Shown in pieces: positions 31,313 to 40,213 of a DNA stretch of 64,000 nucleotides. The stretch comes from Comamonas endophytica (GTDB lineage Bacteria; Pseudomonadota; Gammaproteobacteria; Burkholderiales; Burkholderiaceae_C): assembly GCF_023634805.2 (NCBI RefSeq), contig NZ_CP106881.1, positions 62,001 to 126,000 on the forward strand, in the 5' to 3' direction. The position numbers and the translations under genes were made by a program. The notes under the pieces are model-generated. The model saw only the letters and a list, made by a program, of their open reading frames with translations. It was not told where the DNA came from and did no database searches. Each line of letters begins with the position of its first letter. The stretch's first letter is position 1.

Positions 31313-32671
31313 CTACCGCACCCCGGTATGGGGACTGGCGAAGTACTCGCGCGTGAGCTGCACGATCACCGGCGACAGCAGCAGCAGCGAGATCAGATTC
31401 GGAATGGCCATCAGCGCGTTGAGCGTGTCGGCCACCAGCCAGGCGAAGTCCAGCGTCGCCACGGCGCCGAAGTAGGCGGCCAACGTCCACAGCACGCGGA
31501 ACGGCTTCTCGCAGACCGGCCCCACCAGATAGGTCCAGCACTTCTCGCCGTAGTAGGCCCAGCCCAGGATGGTGGTGAACGCGAACACAGCCAGCGAAAG
31601 CGCCAGCAGGTACTTTCCTATACCGGGCAGAGCTGCCTCGAAGCTCTGGGTCGACAGCACCGCGCCGGTGGCGCCCGAGTTCCACACGCCGCTGACCACG
31701 ATGGCCAGGCCGGTCATGGTGCAGACGATGATGGTGTCGATGAAGGTGCCCATCATGCCGACCAGGCCCGAGAACACCGGATCCTTGGTGGCACCCGCGG
31801 CCTGCGCGATGCCGGCGGTGCCCAGGCCGGCTTCGTTCGAGAAGATCCCGCGCGCCACGCCCATGCGCAGCGCCATCAGCACCGTCGAGCCCAGGAAACC
31901 GCCCGTGGCCGCCGTCGGATTGAAGGCCTGCGCGAAGATCAGCGCGAGCGCGGCGGGAATGCGCTCGGCGAAAACCCACAGCACGCACAGCACGCAGGCG
32001 ATGTAGAGCAGGCACATGGCGGGCACCAGCTTTTCGGCCACTGCGCCGATGCGCGTGATGCCGCCCAGCACGACCGCGCCCACCAACAGCGCCAGCGCCA
32101 GGCCGGTGACCCAGTTCTCCAGGCCGAAGGCGCTGTGCATGGCCGAGGCGATGCCGTTGGCCTGCACCATGGAGCCGATGCCGAAGCCGGCAAAGCCGCC
32201 GAAGATGGCGAACAGCGTGCCCATCCAGCGCCAGTGCCGGCCCAGGCCGTTCTTGATCGCGTACATCGGGCCGCCGACCCACTGGCCCTTGGCATTGCGT
32301 TCGCGGTACTTCACCGCCACGACCACTTCGCCGTACTTGGTCGCCATGCCGAGCAGCGCGGTCATCCACATCCAGAACAGCGCGCCGGGCCCGCCCACGG
32401 CGATGGCCGTGGCCACGCCGGCGATATTGCCGGTGCCCACGGTGGCCGACAGCGCCGTCATCAGCGCGGCATAGGGCGAGATGTCGCCATCGGCCCGGTC
32501 TTCGATCCTGCGGCTGCGCCAGATCATGCGAAAGCCGCGGCCGATGTTGCGCAGCGGCATGAAGCCCAGCCGGACCTGCAGGTAGAAACCGGTGCCCAGG
32601 ATCAGCACGATCATCGGCACGCCCCAGACGATGCCGTTCAGCGACGTGAAGAACGCATTCAGTGTTTCCAT
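31313..32671 (-). CDS. Alanine/glycine:cation symporter (AGCS family)
   Basis: Na+ or H+ coupled amino-acid carrier, 452 aa. The family features SATVGTGNIAGVATAIAVGG, VGGPMYAIKNGLG, GIFSNEAGLGTAGIA and TTILGWAYYGEKCW are all present, with about 11 helices. It interrupts the usual rlmH-maf adjacency: a strong terminator closes rlmH upstream and a 136-bp gap separates it from maf. Specificity is probably alanine or glycine. Confidence 0.92.
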   Translation of the reverse strand: METLNAFFTSLNGIVWGVPMIVLILGTGFYLQVRLGFMPLRNIGRGFRMIWRSRRIEDRADGDISPYAALMTALSATVGTGNIAGVATAIAVGGPGALFWMWMTALLGMATKYGEVVVAVKYRERNAKGQWVGGPMYAIKNGLGRHWRWMGTLFAIFGGFAGFGIGSMVQANGIASAMHSAFGLENWVTGLALALLVGAVVLGGITRIGAVAEKLVPAMCLLYIACVLCVLWVFAERIPAALALIFAQAFNPTAATGGFLGSTVLMALRMGVARGIFSNEAGLGTAGIAQAAGATKDPVFSGLVGMMGTFIDTIIVCTMTGLAIVVSGVWNSGATGAVLSTQSFEAALPGIGKYLLALSLAVFAFTTILGWAYYGEKCWTYLVGPVCEKPFRVLWTLAAYFGAVATLDFAWLVADTLNALMAIPNLISLLLLSPVIVQLTREYFASPHTGVR

Positions 32672-32829
32672 GGATTTTCTCTTTGGTTCATACGGATGTC
32701 CGGGAAGCGGTCACCCAACGGCGCTTTTGCCGGCACTGCAATCTAACAGCTACTCAACGACCCCGATGCCGCCGCAGAAGCGCCATCCAGCGCCGCCCGC
32801 CGCCCTCGCCGCCAAGCGCCAGCCCAACG

Positions 32830-32853
32830 AAAAAAAGCAGCCCGTGGCTGCTT
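32830..32853 (-). terminator. Intrinsic terminator after rlmH
   Basis: On the minus strand an 8-bp perfect stem AAGCAGCC-ACG-GGCTGCTT is followed by a run of T (TTTTT). It begins 19 nt after the rlmH stop codon and separates the rsfS-rlmH transcript from the AGCS gene. Confidence 0.85.
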
Positions 32854-32871
32854 TGGCGGCGCGCGCCGGCG

Positions 32872-33339
32872 TCATTCCCGGTGGTACGGATGGCCGGCAT
32901 TCACCGACCAGGCACGGTACAGCTGCTCGATCAGCAGCACCCGCACCATCGCATGCGGCAGCGTCAGGTCCGACAGCCGGATGCGCTCGTGCGCCGCCTG
33001 GCGGAAGGCGGGTTCGAGCCCATCGGGGCCGCCGATGACCAGCGCCACGTCGTCGCCTTCGAGCTGCCAGCCCTGCAGGCGCTGGGCCAGCGCTTTGGTC
33101 GTCAGGCTGGTGCCGCGCTCGTCCAGCACCACGATGCGCGTGCCGCGCGGAATGGCCGCCTCGATGCGCTCGCGTTCGGCCGCGTACAGCGTCTCGAGCG
33201 TCTTGGAGCCGCGCGGCTCGGTCTTGACGGCCTTGAGTTCGACCTTGAGCTCGGGTGGAAAGCGCTTGGCGTAATCATCGTAGGCCGTCTGCGCCCAATC
33301 GGGCACGCGCTGGCCCACGGCCACGATCAGCAGCTTCAT
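32872..33339 (-). CDS. rlmH: 23S rRNA pseudouridine-1915 N3-methyltransferase
   Basis: SPOUT-family methyltransferase acting on helix 69 of 70S ribosomes, 155 aa (E. coli 155). [15 protein letters not shown] at the start, the SAM-site loop LVIGGPDGL and the C-terminal [25 protein letters not shown] are fully conserved. It follows rsfS by 13 bp, as usual. Confidence 0.97.
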   Translation of the reverse strand: MKLLIVAVGQRVPDWAQTAYDDYAKRFPPELKVELKAVKTEPRGSKTLETLYAAERERIEAAIPRGTRIVVLDERGTSLTTKALAQRLQGWQLEGDDVALVIGGPDGLEPAFRQAAHERIRLSDLTLPHAMVRVLLIEQLYRAWSVNAGHPYHRE

Positions 33340-33352
33340 CCTTCAGGCCCGG

Positions 33353-34162
33353 TCAGGAGGCCTTGCGGGGAGCGCGCTTGGCGGCGGGCGCCGCGGGCTT
33401 GGCGGTGCGTGGCACAGAAGGCTTCACCACCACGGTCTGCACCTTGGCGGCCACCTTCTTCGCCGCCGGCTTCTTCTCGGCGGCAGGCTTCGCGGCGGCC
33501 TTGGCGGCAGTCTTCGCAGCCGCCTTGGCCGCCTCCTTGGCCACGGCATTCGCAGCCGTCTTGGCGGCGGTCTTGGCGCTGGCGGCGGGTGCGGCCAAGC
33601 CCTTGGCCACGGTCTTGGCCGCGGGCTTCTTCGCCACCGCCTTCTTGGCCGGCGCCTTCACGCCGTCCTCAGCCTTGGGCTTTGCGCGCGACTTGGGAGC
33701 AGCCTTGGCATCGGCCTTGGCAGCCTTCTGCGCGGCCTTCTTGTCGGCCAGCAGATTGGCGGCCGAGGGTGCGGGCTTGGCGGCGCCAAGCTTCAGGCGC
33801 ACCGGCTTTTCGCCCCAGATCTCTTCCAGGCGGTAGTACTGGCGGATGGCCGGCTGCATGATGTGCGCCACGGCCGGACCGCAGTCGACGATGATCCACT
33901 CGCCGTTGTCCTCGCCCTCGACGCGCGGCTTGTCGAAGCCGGCTTCCTTGACCGCTTCGCGCACACTGGCTGCCAGCGCCTTGGTCTGGCGGTTCGACGT
34001 GCCCGATGCCACGATCACGCGTTCAAACAGCGGCGACAGGTGTTCGGTGTTGAAGACCTGGATGTCTTGCGCCTTGACGTCCTCCAGGCCATCGACGATG
34101 GCGCGCTGGAGCTTGGTGACGTCTTTCTTGGCGGCGGTTTCTGCTTTGGGGGTGGTGGTCAT
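33353..34162 (-). CDS. rsfS: Ribosome silencing factor RsfS with Lys/Ala-rich C-terminal tail
   Basis: Residues 15-125 form a normal RsfS/Iojap domain (LQRAIVDGLEDVKAQDIQVF ... GEWIIVDCGPAVAHIMQP ... YYRLEEIWG), which binds uL14 and blocks subunit joining. A tail of about 140 residues follows, made almost wholly of Ala, Lys, Pro and Val (AAKTAAKAAAKPAAEKKP and similar). It looks like bacterial histone-H1-like tails. Most RsfS proteins are 105-130 aa, so this is more than twice the normal length. The tail frame has no break and runs to a stop 13 bp before rlmH, so it is part of the gene. It probably adds nucleic-acid or ribosome binding (inference). Confidence 0.9.
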   Translation of the reverse strand: MTTTPKAETAAKKDVTKLQRAIVDGLEDVKAQDIQVFNTEHLSPLFERVIVASGTSNRQTKALAASVREAVKEAGFDKPRVEGEDNGEWIIVDCGPAVAHIMQPAIRQYYRLEEIWGEKPVRLKLGAAKPAPSAANLLADKKAAQKAAKADAKAAPKSRAKPKAEDGVKAPAKKAVAKKPAAKTVAKGLAAPAASAKTAAKTAANAVAKEAAKAAAKTAAKAAAKPAAEKKPAAKKVAAKVQTVVVKPSVPRTAKPAAPAAKRAPRKAS

Positions 34163-34415
34163 CAGGCGATGTGTAGAAAAGATGGGTCAATATAGCGCGC
34201 TTCGGGGCCGAATGCCTTCAGCGGCTGCCCGTTCCACGGAACGGGTCTATTGTTTTTGGAATGGATAGGTGTGGTGCGCTTGCGCGCACAGCTATCGAAA
34301 TTATAGTTTTTTGCCGCATAACCCCGCTGCGCGCGCATCAAGCGCCCCGCCGGGGGCGGGCAGCCAAGGGAGCGCGGTGGCGAGGCATGGCTTGCCCCGC
34401 CCTCCGCGCCGCCGT
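34163..34415 (-). promoter_or_regulatory. Promoter-bearing gap where nadD would be expected
   Basis: The 253 bp between hemF and rsfS hold no gene. On the minus strand a perfect TATAAT lies at 34300-34305, inside the near-palindrome GCTATCGAAATTATAGT (34291-34307), about 138 nt before the rsfS start. No good -35 is seen. In related bacteria this place is normally filled by nadD. Confidence 0.4.
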
Positions 34416-35357
34416 TCACAGCCAGTCGCGCCGCACCAGGAAGTCGCGCGTAAGCGCCGCTTCGGGCGTGTCCGGCGCATCCTCGCGCTGGTAGCTCCAG
34501 CAGGCATGCGGGGGCATGGACAGCAGGATGGATTCGGTGCGCCCGCCCGACTGCAGGCCGAAATGCGTACCGCGGTCCCAGACCAGGTTGAACTCGACAT
34601 AGCGCCCGCGCCGGTAGCGCTGGAACTCTACCTCGCGCTCGCCATAGGGCATGTCCTTGCGCCGCGCGACGATGGGCAGATAGGCCTGCAGCAGCGCATC
34701 GCCCACCGAGCGCAGCATGGCGAAGCTGCGTTCGGGCGCGAGCTCGGCGAAGTCATCGAAGAAGATGCCGCCCACGCCGCGCTGCTCGCCCCGGTGCTTG
34801 AGATGGAAGTACTCGTCGCACCACGCCTTGAAGCGCGGATAGAGATCGGCGCCAAAGGGCGCCAGCGCATCGCGGCAGGTGCGGTGGAAGGCCACCGCAT
34901 CTTCCTCGAAGCCATAGCACGGCGTGAGATCCAGCCCGCCGCCGAACCAGCGCACGGGCTCCTGACCGGGATGGCCGGCGGAGATCATGCGCACGTTCAT
35001 GTGCACCGTCGGCACATAGGGGTTGCGCGGGTGGAACACCAGCGAGACGCCCATCGCCTCGAAGGGCGCGCCGGCGAGCTCCGGGCGGTGCTGCGTGGCG
35101 GAAGGCGGCAGCTGCGCGCCGCGCACGTGCGAGAAACCGCAGCCCGCGCGCTCGAACACCCGCCCACCCTCCAGGATGCGCGTGATGCCCTCGCCCTGCA
35201 GCCGCTCCTCGGCGCCCTTGTGCCAGGCATCGGCCAGGAAACGGCCGCCGCCCTCGCCCTCGACGGCTTCGAGCGCATGGGTGATCTCGTCCTGCAGGCC
35301 GGTCAGGTAGGCGCGCACGTCGGCCACCGTGGCCGGGGTGTCGATCATCGCTTCCAC
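34416..35357 (-). CDS. hemF: Oxygen-dependent coproporphyrinogen III oxidase
   Basis: Heme-biosynthesis enzyme that decarboxylates coproporphyrinogen III with O2; about 313 aa (E. coli 299). Conserved stretches are [52 protein letters not shown] and [31 protein letters not shown] (in parts). The start is either GTG at 35357 or ATG at 35348. It follows purD by 9 bp. Confidence 0.95.
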   Translation of the reverse strand: MEAMIDTPATVADVRAYLTGLQDEITHALEAVEGEGGGRFLADAWHKGAEERLQGEGITRILEGGRVFERAGCGFSHVRGAQLPPSATQHRPELAGAPFEAMGVSLVFHPRNPYVPTVHMNVRMISAGHPGQEPVRWFGGGLDLTPCYGFEEDAVAFHRTCRDALAPFGADLYPRFKAWCDEYFHLKHRGEQRGVGGIFFDDFAELAPERSFAMLRSVGDALLQAYLPIVARRKDMPYGEREVEFQRYRRGRYVEFNLVWDRGTHFGLQSGGRTESILLSMPPHACWSYQREDAPDTPEAALTRDFLVRRDWL

Positions 35358-35366
35358 GCGCAGCCT

Positions 35367-36650
35367 TCAGCTCTTGATGGCGCGGAAACCGATGTCGCGG
35401 CGGTACTGCATGCCATCGAAATGGATACCGCGCGCCACGTCATAGACGCGGATCTGTGCCTGCTTGACGCTGTCGGCCAGCGCCGTGACGCACAGCACGC
35501 GGCCGCCGTTGACCTGGGGCACGCCATTGACGAGTTCGGTGCCGGCATGGAAGACCATCGCGTCCGCCGCCTCCGCAGGCAGGCCGGTGATGGCATCGCC
35601 CTTGCGCGGCGACTCGGGATAGCCATGGGCCGCCATCACGACGCCCAGCGCGGTGCGGCGGTCCCATTCGAGCTCGACCTGGTCGAGCTTGCCGTCGACG
35701 GCCGCGGACATCACGTCGACTAGATCGCTCTTGAGGCGCATCATGATCGGCTGCGTCTCGGGGTCGCCCATGCGGCAGTTGAACTCCAGCGTCTTGGGGT
35801 GGCCCGAGCCGTCGATCATCAGCCCTGCATACAGGAAGCCGGTGAACGGGATGCCATCGCGCTCCATGCCGCGGATCGTCGGCAGGATGATCTCGCGCAT
35901 GGCACGCGCGTGTACATCGGCCGTGACCACGGGCGCGGGCGAATACGCGCCCATGCCGCCGGTGTTCGGGCCCTCGTCGCCGTCCTTGAGGCGCTTGTGG
36001 TCCTGGCTGGTCGCCAACGCCAGCACGTTCTTGCCGTCGCACAGCACGATGAAGCTGGCTTCCTCGCCTTCGAGGAACTCCTCGATCACCACGCGCGCGC
36101 CGCCCGCGTTGTGGCTCACGCCGTACTTATTGTCGACCAGCATGAAGTCCACCGCGTCATGCGCTTCCTGGGCGGTGAGCGCCACCACGACGCCCTTGCC
36201 CGCGGCCAGGCCGTCGGCCTTGACCACGATGGGCGCGCCGATGCGGTCGATATAGGCATGCGCCAGCGCGGCGTCGCTGAAAGTGTCGTAGGCCGCCGTG
36301 GGAATGCCGTGGCGCGCCATGAAGGCCTTGGAAAAAGCCTTGGAGCTCTCGAGCTGTGCGGCGGCCTTCGTCGGGCCGAACACGCGCAGGCCGTGGGCGC
36401 GGAACTCGTCCACCACGCCGGCAGCCAGCGGCGCCTCGGGGCCGACCACCGTCAGCCCGATCTTCTCCGCCTGCGCCCATTCGCGCAGCGCCACGACATC
36501 GGTAATGGCCAGGTTCTCCAGCTTGCCGCCGGCCAGCGCGGTGCCGCCGTTGCCGGGGGCCACATACACCTTGGTGGACTTGGGCGATTGCGCCATCTTC
36601 CACGCCAGGGCGTGTTCACGGCCTCCGCCGCCAATCACAAGAATTTTCAT
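35367..36650 (-). CDS. purD: Phosphoribosylamine-glycine ligase
   Basis: Purine pathway step 2 (GAR synthetase), 427 aa. ATP-grasp fold: N-terminal [41 protein letters not shown] at the nucleotide site, [12 protein letters not shown], and [22 protein letters not shown]. Its ATG overlaps the yebC stop by 4 nt. Confidence 0.97.
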   Translation of the reverse strand: MKILVIGGGGREHALAWKMAQSPKSTKVYVAPGNGGTALAGGKLENLAITDVVALREWAQAEKIGLTVVGPEAPLAAGVVDEFRAHGLRVFGPTKAAAQLESSKAFSKAFMARHGIPTAAYDTFSDAALAHAYIDRIGAPIVVKADGLAAGKGVVVALTAQEAHDAVDFMLVDNKYGVSHNAGGARVVIEEFLEGEEASFIVLCDGKNVLALATSQDHKRLKDGDEGPNTGGMGAYSPAPVVTADVHARAMREIILPTIRGMERDGIPFTGFLYAGLMIDGSGHPKTLEFNCRMGDPETQPIMMRLKSDLVDVMSAAVDGKLDQVELEWDRRTALGVVMAAHGYPESPRKGDAITGLPAEAADAMVFHAGTELVNGVPQVNGGRVLCVTALADSVKQAQIRVYDVARGIHFDGMQYRRDIGFRAIKS

Positions 36651-37366
36651 AGGTCTGCGTTGTGGTAAACGTCTTGAACGTCATCCAGGTCTTCGATCAT
36701 GTCCAGCAGCTTTTGCATGCGGGTCGCGTCATCGCCTTCCAGGGCGATGGTGTTTTCGGGGCGCATGGTCACCTCGGCCGCATCGGGCTTGAGGCCCGCG
36801 GCTTCCAGCGCATTGCGCACGGCTTCGAAGTCGGCCGGCGAGGTCAGCACCTCGATGGCGCCCTCCTCGTCGGTGACCACATCCTCGGCGCCGGCCTCCA
36901 GCGCCACTTCCATGACGCGGTCCTCGGAAGTGCCGGGGGCGAAGATGATCTGTCCGCAGTGCTTGAACTGGAAGGCCACCGAGCCTTCGGTGCCCATGTT
37001 GCCACCGTATTTGCTGAAAGCATGGCGCACGTCGGCCACCGTGCGCACACGGTTGTCGGTCATGGTGTCGACAATGATCGCCGCTCCGCCAATACCGTAG
37101 CCTTCGTATCGGATTTCCTCGTAGTTCACGCCTTCGAGGTTGCCCGTCGCCTTGTCGATGTTGCGCTTGATGTTGTCCGCAGGCATGTTGGCCGCCTTGG
37201 CTTTGTCAACCGCCAGGCGCAGCCGTGGATTGGCATCCAGGTCGCCGCCGCCGATGCGCGCGGCCACCATGATTTCCCGGATGATGCGCGTCCAGATGCG
37301 GCCGCGTTTTTCATCCTGGCGACCCTTGCGGTGCTGGATATTTGCCCATTTGCTGTGTCCTGCCAC
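36647..37366 (-). CDS. yebC: YebC/PmpR family protein
   Basis: Protein of 239 aa of the YebC/TACO1 family, linked to translation of proline stretches and, in some species, to transcriptional control. It starts [22 protein letters not shown] from a GTG with AAGGA 6 nt before. [18 protein letters not shown] and [19 protein letters not shown] are canonical. It is coupled to purD. A second, diverged copy lies at 39356-40060. Confidence 0.93.
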   Translation of the reverse strand: MAGHSKWANIQHRKGRQDEKRGRIWTRIIREIMVAARIGGGDLDANPRLRLAVDKAKAANMPADNIKRNIDKATGNLEGVNYEEIRYEGYGIGGAAIIVDTMTDNRVRTVADVRHAFSKYGGNMGTEGSVAFQFKHCGQIIFAPGTSEDRVMEVALEAGAEDVVTDEEGAIEVLTSPADFEAVRNALEAAGLKPDAAEVTMRPENTIALEGDDATRMQKLLDMIEDLDDVQDVYHNADL

Positions 37367-37550
37367 AGGAATTCCTTGTTTGATTTAAATCTGTAGCCGG
37401 CGATTTTACTTTTGACGGCGCGCATCCATTGAAGGAAATCCTATTTGGCCCCATCGCGGTGGACTCTGCCACAGAATGCGGGCCGCTGCCGGCCCCGGCA
37501 TGGCAGGGGCTCGCTATGATGACCGACACTTCATTTCCTCCCTGTGCGCC

Positions 37551-38525
37551 ATGCCCTCCACCCCTGCCATCCTGCCCACTTACGCCGATGTCGAAGCCGC
37601 CGCCGGACGGCTGCAGGGGGTGGCGCACCGCACCCCGGTCATGCGCTCGCGCACGGTGGATGCGCAGCTCGGCGCGCAACTGTTCTTCAAGTGCGAGAAC
37701 CTGCAGCGCATGGGCGCCTTCAAGTTCCGTGGCGCCTACAACGCGCTGTCGCGCTTCACCGAGGAGCAAAGGCGCGGCGGCGCGCTGGCCTTTTCCTCGG
37801 GCAACCATGCGCAGGCCATCGCGCTGTCGGCAAGCCTGCTCGACATGCCGTCGCTGATCGTCATGCCCGAGGACGCGCCGGCCGCCAAGATCGCCGCCAC
37901 GCGCGAATACGGCGCCCAGGTCGTGACCTACAACCGCTTCACCGAGGACCGCGAAGCCATCAGCGCGCAGCTCGCCAGCCAGCGCGGCATGACGCTGGTC
38001 CCGCCCTTCGACCATGCCGATGTGATTGCCGGCCAGGGCACCGTGGCGAGGGAGCTGTTCAAGGAGGTGCCCGACCTGGACTACCTGTTCGTCTGCCTGG
38101 GCGGCGGCGGCCTGCTCTCGGGCAGCCTGCTGGCGGCGCAGGCGCTGGCGCCCGGGTGCCGCGTCTATGGCGTGGAGCCCGAAACCGGCAATGACGGGCA
38201 GCAATCGCTGCGCAGCGGCACGCTGGTGCGCATTCCCACGCCCAAGACCATCGCCGATGGCGCACAATCGCAGGCCCTGGGCGATATCACCTTTGCCGTG
38301 ATCCGGTCGGCAGTGGAGGACATACTCACTGTGTCGGACGAGCAATTGGTGCAGGCGCTGCGCTTTTTTGCCGAACGCATGAAAATCGTGGTCGAGCCCA
38401 CCGGTGCCCTGGCATTTGCCGGAGCCCTGCATGGCGGCGTGCCGCTTGCGGGCGCGCGCGTTGGCGTCATCATCAGTGGCGGCAACGTGGACCTGCAGCG
38501 CTACGCGCGCTTCCTGGCGGACTGA
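37551..38525 (+). CDS. Threonine/serine dehydratase-like PLP enzyme
   Basis: Fold-type II PLP enzyme of 324 aa. The Schiff-base Lys lies in GAFKFRGAYNAL, followed by FSSGNHAQAIAL and the phosphate-binding CLGGGGLLSG. There is no C-terminal ACT regulatory domain, so it is not the IlvA form. Related enzymes act on threonine, serine or threo-3-hydroxyaspartate. It lies 45 bp before upp on the same strand. Confidence 0.88.
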   Translation: MPSTPAILPTYADVEAAAGRLQGVAHRTPVMRSRTVDAQLGAQLFFKCENLQRMGAFKFRGAYNALSRFTEEQRRGGALAFSSGNHAQAIALSASLLDMPSLIVMPEDAPAAKIAATREYGAQVVTYNRFTEDREAISAQLASQRGMTLVPPFDHADVIAGQGTVARELFKEVPDLDYLFVCLGGGGLLSGSLLAAQALAPGCRVYGVEPETGNDGQQSLRSGTLVRIPTPKTIADGAQSQALGDITFAVIRSAVEDILTVSDEQLVQALRFFAERMKIVVEPTGALAFAGALHGGVPLAGARVGVIISGGNVDLQRYARFLAD

Positions 38526-38570
38526 CGCCGGGCCCGGGCCCTCCCTTCCCTGACGAATCCACAGAACAAC

Positions 38571-39200
38571 ATGAGCCAAGTTCATCTCATCGACCACCCG
38601 CTGGTCCAGCACAAACTCACGCTGATGCGCCGCAAGGAAGCCAGCACCAACAGCTTCCGCCGCATGCTCGGCGAGCTCAGCACGCTGATGGCCTATGAAA
38701 TCACGCGCGACATGCCGCTGCAGGACATCGAGATCGACACGCCGATGGAAACCATGACCGGCAAGGTCATCGACGGCAAGAAGCTGGTGCTGGTCTCGAT
38801 CCTGCGCGCGGGCAACGGCTTTCTCGACGGCATGCTCAACGTCGTGCCGGGCGCGCGCATCGGCCACATCGGCCTGTACCGCGACCCGCAGACGCTGCAG
38901 CCGGTCGAGTACTACTTCAAGATGCCCTCGGAGATGGAAGAGCGCGACATCATCGTCGTCGATCCCATGCTGGCCACGGGCAACTCGGCGGCCGCCGCCG
39001 TGGCGCGCCTCAAGCAGATGAACCCCAAGTCCATCAAGTTCATGTGCCTGCTGGCCGCGCCCGAGGGCATCGCCACGATGCAGAAGGCGCACCCGGACGT
39101 GGCGATCTACACCGCTGCCATCGACCGCGAGCTCGACAGCCATGGGTATATCCTTCCCGGCCTGGGCGATGCAGGCGACCGGATTTTCGGCACCAAGTAA
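38571..39200 (+). CDS. upp: Uracil phosphoribosyltransferase
   Basis: Pyrimidine salvage enzyme that makes UMP from uracil and PRPP, 209 aa (E. coli 208). The PRPP loop is [30 protein letters not shown] substrate contacts ([15 protein letters not shown]) and the C-terminal uracil-site segment [19 protein letters not shown] are present. A repeat element follows the stop. Confidence 0.97.
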   Translation: MSQVHLIDHPLVQHKLTLMRRKEASTNSFRRMLGELSTLMAYEITRDMPLQDIEIDTPMETMTGKVIDGKKLVLVSILRAGNGFLDGMLNVVPGARIGHIGLYRDPQTLQPVEYYFKMPSEMEERDIIVVDPMLATGNSAAAAVARLKQMNPKSIKFMCLLAAPEGIATMQKAHPDVAIYTAAIDRELDSHGYILPGLGDAGDRIFGTK

Positions 39201-39233
39201 CCGGTTTTGTCGGCTCGGTGGAGCCCGCAGGAC

Positions 39234-39319
39234 CCTTCGACAGGCTCGGGGGGCCCGCCTGGGGCGAACGGAGGTTGAATCCGTTCGTCCCGAGCCTGCC
39301 TCGGCGGCGCCGTCGAAGG
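39234..39319. repeat. Inverted repeat element (copy 1), between converging upp and yebC paralogue
   Basis: Left arm begins CCTTCGACAGGCTCGGG and ends GGCGAACGG. The right arm runs CCGTTCGTCCCGAGCCTG, is interrupted by extra bases (CCTCGGCGGCG), and ends CGTCGAAGG. It is a degenerate copy of the same element found at 48041-48113 and 63502-63702. It may work as a bidirectional terminator. Confidence 0.75.
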
Positions 39320-39355
39320 ATGGACGGCCCCGCGACGAACGGAGCCTGAGGGTTA

Positions 39356-40060
39356 TTAATCCACCAACCCCACAAACATGTTCTGCACGTCATCGTTGTC
39401 GTCGATGCCCGCCAGGAACGCCTGCACCTCCTCCAGCTGCTCCGCACTCAGGCTCGAGGCACTGATCGGGTTCTTCGCCTTGTAGCCGAGCTTGACCGAC
39501 AGCACGGTGAAGCCATGCGCAGGCAGGGCCTTGGCCACCAGGTCGAGGTCGGTGGGATCGGTGAGGAACAGCGTGCTGCCTTCGGCCTCGCCTGGCTCGA
39601 AGTCCTGCGCGCCAGCTTCGATGGCGGCCAGCTCGGCATCGGCGCCGGCTTCGGCAGGCTCGGCCTCGACCATGCCCACATGGTCGAAATCCCAGGCCAC
39701 GGCGCTCATCTGGCCCTTGCGGAAGGCCACGCGCATCTCAGGTGCCGTGCGGTTGAGGTTGTCGGTCAGGCACTCGACCATGACCGGCACGCGGTGGGGG
39801 GCATAGCCCTCGTAGATCACATGCTCGAAGTTGACGGTCTCGCCCGTCAGGCCCGCGCCCTTCTTGATCGCGCGCTCGAGCGTGTCCTTGGGCATGGACA
39901 CCTTGCGTGCCTGCTCGACCACCAGGCGCAGCTTGGAGTTGGCCGCCGGATCGGCGCCGCCGCGCGCGGCCACCATGATTTCCTTGGCCAGCTTGCCAAA
40001 CAGCTTGCCCTTGGCGTCGGCAACCAGTGCCTTGCCCTTCGATTTCCACTGCGCGCCCAT
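39356..40060 (-). CDS. YebC family protein (second paralogue)
   Basis: Protein of 234 aa with the YebC fold but clearly diverged from the yebC at 36647. It starts [20 protein letters not shown] (the YeeN-like type, where [10 protein letters not shown] is replaced), then [20 protein letters not shown] and [19 protein letters not shown]. An acidic insert ([19 protein letters not shown]) replaces part of domain 3. Function is probably in translation or regulation, as for YebC, but distinct roles of the two copies are unknown. Confidence 0.88.
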   Translation of the reverse strand: MGAQWKSKGKALVADAKGKLFGKLAKEIMVAARGGADPAANSKLRLVVEQARKVSMPKDTLERAIKKGAGLTGETVNFEHVIYEGYAPHRVPVMVECLTDNLNRTAPEMRVAFRKGQMSAVAWDFDHVGMVEAEPAEAGADAELAAIEAGAQDFEPGEAEGSTLFLTDPTDLDLVAKALPAHGFTVLSVKLGYKAKNPISASSLSAEQLEEVQAFLAGIDDNDDVQNMFVGLVD

Positions 40061-40213
40061 GAATGCTTTCCTTCAGGTGACAGGCGCGCGCGCCCCAACC
40101 GGGCGCGCGCTGCCCAAAGGGAGCAGGTTATACACCGGTCGCGGCAGGGCTGCAGCAAAAAAAGCAAATGCCGCGCGTCCGCCACAGCGGCAGGTCCAGC
40201 TGCCGCCCCGCCA

